Positions 46,713 to 57,809 of a stretch of DNA of 64,000 bases are shown here, piece by piece. Position 1 is the first letter of the stretch, and each line of letters begins with the position of its first letter. The notes beneath the pieces were generated by a model, which was not told the origin of the DNA, made no database searches, and saw only the letters and a program-made list of their open reading frames with translations. The translations under genes and the position numbers were made by a program. Origin of the DNA: Protula sp. h YS-2021 (lineage: Eukaryota; Annelida; Polychaeta; Sabellida; Serpulidae); contig OX457026.1 in assembly GCA_949752745.1 (NCBI GenBank), positions 25,885,116 through 25,949,115 of the forward strand, given 5' to 3'.

Positions 46713-49220
46713 TGTGTGACACTTGTGGTGAAGTTTGCCTTCATACACACTGATACACAACACACTCACTGTCGGAAAAATCTTTGAACAATAAAAAAGT
46801 TACTTCTGGCTCAACTTACGTCAGTCACTGGAACAACTTACCCCATCGCTGGGGAAAGTTGAGCCACTTTATATCTTGAAATTAAAGAGGTTCTACTCCT
46901 ACTATGGAAGTTGATGGCACCAGATGACAGTATACGTACACAAATTGCGACACTTGTAATGTGGTTTATCACTGTACACAACACAACTCAACTGCGCACT
47001 CCTGGTTTGAGCAGCCATCAAAAAAAGTAAGAAGTGGATCAACAAACCTCTGCTTCCCCTACGCCAGAATAATGTTTCTTCTCTAAATGTAAACCGTCTT
47101 TTCTCTTCAAGCAGTAAAATATTTTACTAAATTATTGTTTGGAACTCCTTTTTTAAGTTTCTTCCATTTCTTTCCTAAATGGAAGGGAAGAAAGTATTTC
47201 TTCTGTATCGATACAAAAACTGGTAAAAACCATCGTTTTGCCCCCCCCCCCCCCGGGAAAACTTTACTGTACTCAGGTGAAATAATAAGCATCGTTATGG
47301 ATGAACAAAAAGAAAATGAGTGCGTTGTAACAGAAATGATACCAATGTCAGGTAAACAGCCCGTGGGGAGGAAATTTCGAACACATTTAGTTACTTTCAT
47401 CTCCACACAAAGCCAAGTATGTATAAACAGAAGCCGTACTTTTGACAGCTAAATGTTTGTCGGTTTCTTCTCTATCGGGACATCCAACATTTGCAATTTA
47501 AGGGCTGAACCCAGTAAATTCTAAAATAATATGATAAGGCAATTGTATTCAATTTACGCCAACGCTATGACACTAAACGTAGTGGCACTTTTCATTGCAG
47601 GAATTTTTCTGACAAAAGAACAACGCAAGTGAATATGGCAAAACGAATAAACTATGTGTAGTTTCGTACAATGATTATCATAGAATGACCTTAGGAAATT
47701 CTCGTTTTTTATCACACTTTTGTATAGATTATGTTACTCTCCGTTGGCGGACCACCAAGAAAATCTGGTATCTTTCTAAGTAGCCATGCCAAGCATCTGT
47801 GTTCAATATTCGGAGAATAAGAACTGAGTTCGAAGGGTAAGAACTATGGCAAAACACGATTCTTAGTGAAAAGTACAGAACACTGTTCACTTGTAAACGC
47901 TAACATTTTCCAAGTCATCTGATCAACTGGGCACGAAGTTCACTCTTTCTCCAAACCGACAAACTTCACGACAGGTTCGAGAAAAGTGGGTGAATCTACC
48001 TGACCAAGCAACAGACTCAGTTGCACCTCAAACAATACCAATTTGTCAAATGCTGAAAAGGGTAAACAGATGCATAGAGCAGTAGCCTGTTAACACGGTA
48101 AAAAAAAGCACTGTTTTGGGAGCTGAAATTTCCATTCACATAAAAGAAAAGAATATCACTAATGTTAATCAGCTTCTGCGAAGCTTTGCTTCAGCCTTGG
48201 AATTTAATCAGTAATAAACATATACGTTTAAAATGTACCAATTGACCCAGATCATCTGACTTTACCCTGGTGAATCTATGCTTTCACTGGCTGCAGTCCA
48301 AGAGATTACTGGAAGGCATGTGGCTGTAATCAGCCTAACAAGCAAAACCAAAAATGATGCGCCTCGTCAGTTCACTATAAAATACAATAATATTTTTTTT
48401 TTTCAGTTTCTCCCAAACAGCCTACAACAGTCCCAGCGGACCTTACCATCTTCCCAGGACAGCACATGACGCCAGACACCGTTAGGACATCGTTATGACG
48501 AAACATTCGCATATCGTACCGTGCTGCGAGATACGAAAAAAATATCACTCCATTTATCCAAATGAAACAATATCCATGGGATAAATAAGAATACCCGATA
48601 AAAAATTCGTCTCCACCTGATTCTACTTGGCACATACCCTGTGACAGCATTTGTGTTGTAAAAGTAATAGGCGGATTCGTACTTTAGACTTTTGCCGAAA
48701 AGTTTTCCGTTTCGACCTAATTCGGTTGGGATAAAGATATGAAGAAATGATAGAAAATCTGGCAAAAATCAACAAACTTCCATTTTACCAAAAAATTTAG
48801 CGCTGTGATAGAACAGTCTAGAAATGTATAGCTATTTCTCAAAGACTCTAGCATATTCTACGCTTCTAGAATCTTTACTTTAATGATGAAATTGGTTCTT
48901 GATAACTCCCGTATTAACACAATTGTTCAAGTAGGTTCACGAATGTTCTAAAATGTTCCAGTATCTGGTCCTCTTGTATAAATACTCATAATTTGTTTAT
49001 ACTATCTCTTCGGCTAACACAGAATCAACACAGCGTTTATCAATTGTAAATAAATCTTGACGGATATTGAATAAAGGATTGAAAGAACCCACGAAACTTT
49101 GACAAACGCATTCAGAAGTTGGTTATCAAAGCGGTTGAATAATATGTTAATTAGTATTTAAAGGGTCATATGATGGCTTTTTCAATTCGAAAGTGACAGG
49201 GTTGAGACTTCGTAAAAATT
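46713..49220. repeat. Tandem duplication, copy 2
   Basis: About 2507 bp, nearly identical to the preceding copy. Its right edge lies inside the MITE at 49197-49490; copy 1 carries only the first 23 bp of that MITE (46690-46712). Confidence 0.97.
48941..48984 (+). promoter_or_regulatory. Heat-shock-type promoter motif cluster, copy 2
   Basis: Same HSE (48941-48958) and TATAAATA (48977-48984) in the second duplication copy, embedded in a MITE-like element. Confidence 0.4.
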
Positions 49221-49490
49221 TTTGGTCGCCCTCAGGGCGACCAACTTTAAAAAGTTAGTCGCCCCGGCACAAAAGTTGGTCGCCCGGCGCAATTTTTGCC
49301 AAATTTGTCTAGCCCGCCTCGCATGAAAAAACAACAACAAAATGGTGTTTAAAATAATCAACAGTATTTACCTGAAAATACTCAGAAAAAAAGTTAGTCG
49401 CTACTCGGGCGACCAACTGAAAAAAGTTGGTCGCCCGAGTCAAAAGTTGGTCACCACGGGCGACCGGGCGACCGCGAAATCTCAACCCTG
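49197..49490. mobile_element. 294-bp MITE with CAGGGTTGAGA termini and 5-bp target duplication
   Basis: Ends CAGGGTTGAGACTTCG and CGAAATCTCAACCCTG are inverted with one mismatch. AGTGA flanks both sides (49192-49196, 49491-49495). The interior repeats TTGGTCGCCC/GGGCGACCAA in both orientations, so it is strongly self-complementary. Confidence 0.85.
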
Positions 49491-49894
49491 AGTGAGCATG
49501 TTGAAAGAAAATTAGTAGTTTATGATTTTTACTTTTCTTTTTAATTTAACTCAAAAAAATCTGCAGTCGAAACGACACCTCCATCTGAAAGATCCGAAAT
49601 ACGAACTTCTTGGGAAGATACATCGAATATATACAATAAGGTGCATGGTCTTTATGGCAGTTACAAAGGACCACAGACTAAAATAGAATGATTCCGAGGA
49701 GTATCAAGATTATTTCAATGTCGCCTACAGCCTGTCAGCAGATGACAAAACGACAAAAAAATTCTCATACACTTATATTAGTAATATAACAGGTGTCTAA
49801 CTATAGTCACTTGCTGAGGGCCGTGTCACCTTTTGCAAAGTCCCGGGTACTGAACCTTATTAATACGAGTATGAACAAAATGAGATGGCAGCGA

Positions 49895-50241
49895 ATAAGC
49901 CAATTCGCACTTTCGGATTTTTCCGGTGGAGGTGTTGTTTCGACTTAAAATGTTGGGGGTTAAATTATAAAGAAATGATAAGGGAAAAACATCAAAATTC
50001 TAATTTTCTTTCAACATGCACACTTTCAAATTTATAAAGCCATCATATGATCTTTTAAAAACTATTTTGCATGTTATTCAGTCCCTTTTATTATCAACAT
50101 GTGAATATGTTTCTGGTAAAATGGAATTTTGCTATTTTTGGCCGTTTTTTTTCCTATGATTTCTTTATATCCTTATCCCACCTGAATTCAGCCGAAACGC
50201 AAAAACTTTTCGGCAAAAGTCAAAAGTGCGAATTGGCTTAT
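49895..50241. mobile_element. MITE with ATAAGCCAATTCGCACTTT termini
   Basis: The left end ATAAGCCAATTCGCACTTT is mirrored by AAAGTGCGAATTGGCTTAT at the right end, and the TIR similarity runs further inwards (GTTTCGACTT / AGCCGAAACG). Non-coding. Confidence 0.85.
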
Positions 50242-53200
50242 AGACTTCGAACTGTTGTATCTTATGCATTGGCTAACTTTCCTAAATGAGACTTTGCCTT
50301 TCACTAAAATGTTAATTATCATCTAACTCCCTCTTTAAATAATAGACTGTCTTGATGTTTGCCCTACAATAGGAACCAAATAATTCTGTGGCAGGGTAAA
50401 GTAACGACTTGATGTTCCGTACTTGAATTTTATCCAAAATAATAATATAAATTAGTTAACCTTCTGATGAAATTCCTTGTTTGCTCATGATGTTCAAATG
50501 CATATGATTTTACAAACTGATCCTTCACATATCATTTTTTACACAGCATCTAACGATCAAAGGTGACAATTCCTGTTCGACCTACAATTTTACAATTAAA
50601 ACGTTCTGTTTTGTGAACATTTTTCTTGTTCTTCGCCTGTTTCGCGCATGCGTGCCAGCGTGAGGAAAAGGTTTTTCGCATAAAGTCGACATAATAACAC
50701 TTCAAGTCTCGATTGATAAAATGTAAATCTCGAAATATCTAAATCATGTTATATTTTCCACTCAGCTGAACTAAAATTTTTAAAACTTCGGATCTTCGTT
50801 TTTCAATTTAACATTAGTGTGCAGGTACAATAAAATACACATTTTGAATTAAATATGTTACTTTTTGTCATTATTTCCTCTACTCTTTAAGATATAGCTA
50901 AAGTTCGAATAAGGCTCACTTTGTTTTTGAGAAATGTAGTGGTTTCTATCTTCGAAAAGTTTCATCCGCCAGGCCTTCATTTTTGTTTTGCATTCCGAGA
51001 TTCAAAGGTAACACTAAAGTCTTGGCATAGTTATTACTTTTTGAATCGCATTATGTAACAATATTCAATCAAAATATAGTTAGTAGTTAGTTAGAAGGCA
51101 GACACACGGTTTTGTTGAGGGTGGAATCTTTTATGTTCTCAACTTGGCAAGTATAAACAAGGCTGTATGTCACCTTTCTTAATACATAATAATTGTCTTG
51201 TTTCATATTGTAAGAGCCAAAACGGTATTCACAAAAGTTAAAAACATAGTTTACTGTACTCTTAGAATCGAGGATCACTTCATCACAGAAAAGTTTTGGT
51301 GGGCTTATTTTGTTAAAAGATCGAGTATAATAATTTACTTCCCGATGTTCTGATAAAGCAGCTAACGGTATTGGTCGATTGTGAGTTAAATTTTGTGAAT
51401 ACGGCCACAGTAACTATTGTCATATTGTTAAGCAGCTACTACTTCGCTGATGTGAGGCTCACTACGCCATTGATTTTGGTCATGGCCTTGAATGTGCTCA
51501 CGGACGCTGCTAAAAAATACTGTTTGTGCTGATGATGCATTGTAAACCATGTTTCGTACTAGAAAATGGGTTGTTTTAATATTTTAGTTGTTATTTTATA
51601 TAGAAACACAAAGGACGTTTAAAAAGACAATTTACAAACATCCTAAAGATGACAGATGTAAAGCTGATCCACACCTTTTAAGGTAAAAAAGAATGTTTAA
51701 AATTGTAATTAACAATAACTCGCATCTTTTAAAACTTTTTATAAACATAACAAGTCTCTTTCAATTTGCAAAAAAGAATTACGGGACACCTTATCACATA
51801 ACAGTTATTTTTGTGCTCTGTGTAACGGTGAGATTTGTCAAACATCTCGGCCAATCAGGGAGGAATATTTTATTTACAAATGCAATAATCTTATTTGTGA
51901 AACATCTATAGACAAACCAAAATCGATCTTTTTATTAGCAAATGAAAAAGTCAGTTTTGTAAACTAAAGCATATAACAGTCAGGTTTTCATGTATCTCTT
52001 AAACTATATGAAAGGAAGTTTTTATATACAATTGCCAATATTCCGCTTTTTTCATTATTAACCTTGTACTATTTTGAATACTTTACAAATCATGATTTTT
52101 AAAGGATCTATTGAAATTGTACGGGCGATGCTTTTGAAGACCTTTGTACAAAGAATGCTTCATCACATTTCACTTGCTTTCCCTAGGAAACATTGCAAAA
52201 TTTTCTACACGTTTAGTACTTTATGAAACGTTGTGCACCTTGCTATTTCCGTGTTTACGTTTAAATTAAAACATGCGAGTGGCAAGGCAATACTTTATCA
52301 CGAGTTTTTATAACATTGTCCAATAAAACCTCGCATCTGCCATCAGGAAAGTGCATACGCACTATAAAACAGAATATCTTTTATGTGATACTGATGAGTC
52401 TGGAAACAGTGCCATTATAGAATGGACTGTGAATAAAAAAAGTTTTAATTCACTTTATTAAATGAACAATATCCTTCAAAAATGCTTCTGGGTTGTTTGA
52501 TTCAGTTCACTTTTTATTTGGATTTTGCATAAGTTCTCTTCTTTATTTATCTATTTTTATTTTGTTTGTTAATTAGTACAGTAACTAAAAATAAGACACG
52601 TCGAAATTGATAGAAACTGTAGAAGTCTCAAAAGGGTGCTACGTGCTGAATTGTCTTGTCTGAAAAATAGACATCAAAAACAAAATATGCCTCTTAAAAT
52701 TAAGAAATAATACTGTCGAAGAGGACTTTTTTGTTTCGTTTATTTTTAGTCACAAATTATTATTAAACATTTTGCTTTTGCCAAATTGGTAAAAAAAATT
52801 ACTAAAATGAACATTACTGGTATATCATTGATAGCAAGATATATTATTTTCTTTGTTTGAAAAGGGCTAGATGTTCGACCATTTCTTTGGATTCTGCATA
52901 TCTGCATCCCGTATCTATATCCAGTTTTTTTTTTTCAAAAATAGGAATCAAGGGGCCCTGATTTCCAACCAGACTTCCAGATCCGATTTCTTTTATTGAG
53001 GTGATATGAAAATTCATGAAAAAGCCTCTGTTACAACCCGTATTGTTTAACAAAGTACAAGAACTGGTCTTAATTTGGGGTGTAAGTTATGCGTCATGCC
53101 AAAGGTGAAATTGGTCACTTTCATATTTATATCAATGGAGAAATAGTGAATAAGCTGTGCAGTGTAATAAGCAGCCTCCCATATTCCGCAAGATCCAGTT

Positions 53201-53537
53201 TTAAAGCAATTGAAATGACATTCGCAGTTATCAAGTAAAACAATTATTAAATTAAACAATAGTCAGTGAAAATCGTTTTGTTCTGGAAGTACTCTCGTAT
53301 TTTTTTCGATTTAAAACAGAGGTTTGACTTTTTATACTCTGAGACAGTTTATACCATCCAATGACCCAACATGACGTTATAGACATGAGTTGTTACCAAC
53401 ATACAGCGAGGAAGTATCAGTTAAAGTTTCTAAGGCTCATATTTAGTTTAAATATCGAGTTGGTTATGGGTTTTGAACCATGTTTACTGCTAGCGCTGTT
53501 CTGTGATTATCTCCTGTGGCTGCCTTGTGTTGACTGA

Positions 53538-53553
53538 TCATGTGATCACGTGA
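53538..53553 (+). promoter_or_regulatory. Two abutting E-boxes (M-box/CLEAR-like) upstream of ATP6V0B
   Basis: TCATGTGA (53538-53545) is followed without a gap by TCACGTGA (53546-53553), 182 bp before the ATG. MITF/TFEB-family bHLH-Zip factors are known to bind TCATGTG and TCACGTG and to control lysosomal and V-ATPase genes. The motifs are seen directly; their use here is inferred. Confidence 0.5.
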
Positions 53554-53734
53554 GTTGGATTGTATTTGTAGCAATAATAACATAATATTTTCTGCCAGTA
53601 GTTGTTCCTCAGAGTAAGATGTTTTTTTAATTTTCTCATCATGGCCTTTTAAAAACTGTGTATACTGGTCATTAATATTTTGATAATTTCATAGGAAATT
53701 GAACAAATGTGAAGATTTAACCTTATTTATTGAA

Positions 53735-53798
53735 ATGTCTACTGCAACGATCTGTTATTCGACAACGGGAATTATTCTCGGAGTTCTTACGTTAGTCG
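53735..53798 (+). CDS. ATP6V0B: ATP6V0B exon 1 (start codon)
   Basis: The exon encodes residues 1-21 plus one base ([20 protein letters not shown]...), a hydrophobic N-terminal segment. It ends in phase 1 at a GTAAGT donor. I chose this ATG because it is the only one in frame between the nearest upstream stop (TGA at 53711) and the donor, and because the protein length then matches the family. Confidence 0.9.
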
Positions 53799-56700
53799 GT
53801 AAGTTTGAATCTTTTCCTGTGTGAGGAGAAAACCAACGATTTCACACATTTAAGAAGCGATCTTCAGAGGCAAGAATCGGGTTATCAATCTTCGAAGTAA
53901 AACATGTGTGGAGTCATCGGTTCATTGTATAATAAATATTAGTACAAATCAGACCGTTTGCTTCGCTAAAATGGAGGGAAAATGAACTCTATGTACTCGT
54001 AATACGTACTGGTAGATTTATTAAATGATGACGGATATTTATGAACCCAGATGAAATATACTAAAAAAAAAAAAAACACACATTCAAAGCCAATATGAGC
54101 CAAATCACACTTTGGGCGTTCCGAATAAAATGCGCAAAAATTCTGTGTTTCGAATACAAACTAACCCAGTAAATGATGGAGAGATTTCGCCTAAATGCAT
54201 TTCCTGCATCAAAGAGCATTCGTGATTTTAACAACCCTTATGTTATTCTAAAAATTTATTGAAAGTTATAACAAATAGGTTTCAGTTTCTTTTATGATCC
54301 GAATATGGTTTGTTTTTGCTACATTTTTTCTATCATTTTTCTAATTTTTTACCCGGTTCCCTTGCAGTCGAAATTCAAAATTATTACGCATTTTATTCGA
54401 AACACTCAGGGTGTGATTAGGCTTATTATGGGCTTAATTTACGCTATACCGAAAAAAGTGGATAACATTAATAGCACACAACATACTAGAGACGAAGATA
54501 TTTAAGCAAAATATTCGCAGACCAAAACAGAAATGCTTACCAATCAAAACTTAAGAAAAGACATTACTAAACCAACTTCTAGAACACTCTATTGGGCTCT
54601 AATTGTACAAAAATGACAGAACCAACCTGTCTGGCGTAGTAAAAAATCTGGTATCACTGTTTGAGAAACAGAATGGGACCAAATGTTTCGTAGAACCAAA
54701 TACCCAACAAAACACACGTCATGGTTTTTTTTATACAAAATTATAGGTGAGATCTATGCTGCAGATGATGTCGCAGAAATTTACAAGACATTCTCAGAAA
54801 GCCGTGCTTTATATATAAAAAAGGAGATATCATTCACACCTTTACCACTTACAAGAAAGTAATGGTGTTCTGGTCATTTCAAGAAAGGCAGCTCAACAAT
54901 AGTCGTATAAGAACACAACCTGTAACATTAACTATTAGAATGAAAATGTTAGGAATACTTGAAAATGATACTGATGTATTCATACCCATTATTACCATCA
55001 TTACAATTTTTGCACTATTTTATTGGTCGGTATGAGAGCAAAGTGAATGGTGTCTCAAAACTTTATAAAGCTTGAGTTTGTTTTTTTTTCTGAACATCAG
55101 AAAACTATCCGATTATTTTCAGTGATCTTTCGGAAATATGGAAAAGATTAGTTTTTAGTCCCACGCCGCCGCGTAGCGCGAGTCCGTCCGTCCATCTGTC
55201 CGCCTGTCTGCAATTTTTGTCGGCGCTGTCTCCGTAACCACTGAAGCGATTCAATTGTTCTCTTGAACATGCAAAGACTATATAGTGGACCTGTGAAAGG
55301 AGGGGTTATTTTGAAAATTTCGCAAAAATTGGGAAAATGGGAAAACTTTGTAAATTCAACACAATTGACCTATTCAATGGGTGTTTTGTCGGTGCCATAT
55401 CTCCGTAACCATTGAAGAGAATCAATTGTTCTCTTGCACAAGCAAGTGGAGTTTTTTTTTTTCAAAATTGTCTGATTTATTTTCAGTGTTGTGCATTACA
55501 ACATTCGAAAACTTTTTTTTTAAGTCCGGAGCCCAGCAGGCCACCACTTTTTTGCTGTACTATTTGAACGCTGTATTAGTAATTACTAGCTCTCAGTAAA
55601 CTGTGACTTAGAATTTTGTATTAGTTATAGCAACAAAAGTCACTTTGTATCTGATGATATGTAGATGCTATTCTGATATACTGGAAAAATTCAATACAGT
55701 GATGTAGAAAAAAAACACTTTTCCATTTTCAAAACACACAAGTTTCGCCACTGTTTCTGATTTCATTCTGGGTTTTACATTTCAAATATTTGGGTGGTTT
55801 GCTCGGAGCGGTTTGAATATGTGACAGTTCACACGTGAAAATTTAGATGTTACGAAAGTACAACATTGCATTATTGTGTGTGAAATTTTTGGGAAAATGA
55901 CTGTTTCAACTTTTTGAGCGTAGGCACAGAAAAAAATGATTGCGAAAATAAGTGACATTTTACACCGGTTTTGATGCTGTAGACAAACACCAAATAAACT
56001 TATCGGCAACACAATTGAAAACGTTATGAATTTTGCATTTCTGATGCCTGTCTGTTCTCTTGCAGCTCTATATTATGTATTAACTGGGCAAGGATACAGA
56101 TTTGATATAGGATGGTAAGTTTTCTCAATATATCTTCATTTTTTTCATTGCTATGTACAGCTGGTTTTGCCTGGATAACTATATGTTTATGTACGTATAT
56201 GTTTATGCCCCAGCTGACCAAAGCTAAGTGCATGTGCACTAAAATAGATCTATTGCTGTTATTGTTCGAGTTAAATTGTTCACATTGCTAGATCTTTCAT
56301 TAAGGACTGCAGATAAAAGATGCTAAAACAATATATAAACGGGGCTTACATTTTAAGGGACGTCCGGTCCTATACACTTGAAGAAAGTAGGGGAAAGTGG
56401 GTCCTGTGGGAAAATAGGTGGCAGGAGGAATCTTTAACAAATTATAAAAAAGAATGTAAGACCTTTCAAACACGTTATGGCATGTTGTTCACACCTTCAC
56501 CTTTTAGCAAATACAAGTTGGTTTTACTCATCACCCGATTTAGGCCCGCCGCCCCCTCCCTTCCGGCCAAAATTTACGTCCAGTTTTCAAGCCCATGTAA
56601 ATGTATGATCAGCATTTTTTTTGGAACAGTTTACACGGGTATGAGATGTACTTGGCAGGTTTCTGACCGGGATCAGCCCGTACCTGTGGTGCAGTCTGGG

Positions 56701-57696
56701 CGTCGGCTTTGCTATATCACTGTCTGTGGTCGGAGCAGCGTGGTAAGATTGCATGCGCACTGTTTTACATCTAAAAGACTTGAAAAAACTAAATAAACTA
56801 GATTGTGTAATATATTTTGATGTTGGACGTTTCGTTGTTGCTCTTGCTTCAGTAGTAAGAAATTAAAAAGATATGCTTTTAGTTTCTCTTTCGTTGCCCG
56901 GATTGGTAGGAAGTAAGTATATGAGACTTGTTATTTTGTTAAATCTGATGAGCACTTGTTCTGTTTCAGGGGCATTTACACAACGGGTTCCAGTATTTTG
57001 GGCGCTGGCGTCAAAGCGCCGCGAATCCGAACTAAAAATCTAGTCAGCATCATCTTCTGTGAAGCCGTTGCTATTTATGGTATCATCATGGCCATTGTCA
57101 TTTCCAATGCTATCGAGGTGGGTCTTGGAACATAGAAAGATTCGTGCAAAGATTATAAACGATTTTACTTGAAGTGCGTAGCGAGCAGCAAAGGATAAGA
57201 ATTCCTGTGGGAGACTTGGAGACGATACGATATGGACGTCAGTAAAAATGTTTGTGTAATAGACGTGACCATGTTAATAATTGAGTGATACGTTGATAGG
57301 TTAAATGCAGATATTTATAAAAGAATATACTAGCCAATAAGTTAACTCCAGAAATGTTAAAGTTAGTATCCGGAAAGAGCCTTATACTGTCTTAACATTA
57401 CCCAATGAAAACGCCCGAGATTTTGACTTTCTCGTTGCAGTCATTTGATTACGATATAGCGCGAGAGAACAAGAAATTGGCAGAGAATTATCTAGCAGGT
57501 GGGTGACACTGTGATCCAATCCGTGCACAGGATTTTGTGATTCTGGGTTCTTTTTTTTCCTTCACACAGTATTGATCGGTTTACCTCAAGTGTCTTCAGT
57601 CTTTGGGTTGTTTCTTACAGAATCTTGAGGAAACAGCAGAATCTGCGTCATATGAATGAGTTATCAGTCAAAATATTTCTGCTGAGCATCCGCCTG

Positions 57697-57751
<55 letters not shown>

Positions 57752-57766
57752 CCTCCCTCCCTCCCT

Positions 57767-57809
<43 letters not shown>

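Larger units (their letters stand above)
48662..49618. mobile_element. Composite MITE copy carrying the promoter cassette and a nested MITE
   Basis: The left part (48662-48790) and right parts (49155-49196 and 49491-49618) are reverse complements of the corresponding parts of the compact element at 49895-50241. Between them sit about 340 bp of extra sequence with the HSE/TATA cluster, and the 294-bp MITE at 49197-49490. Confidence 0.65.
41319..53734. other. Long stretch without a recognised gene
   Basis: 12.4 kb between the first EH exon found and ATP6V0B. It should contain the start exon of the EH gene and its promoter, but I could not pick them out. It holds a pyrimidine-rich repeat (41420-41700), a foldback (42735-43740), the 2.5-kb tandem duplication (44209-49220), nested MITEs to 50241 and AT-rich sequence thereafter. 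Confidence 0.55.
53799..56065 (+). other. ATP6V0B intron 1
   Basis: A 2.27-kb AT-rich intron. It contains a MITE copy (about 54096-54427) and a tandem-repeat element with a tetranucleotide-like run (about 55158-55450). I see no other coding exon in it on either strand. Confidence 0.85.
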
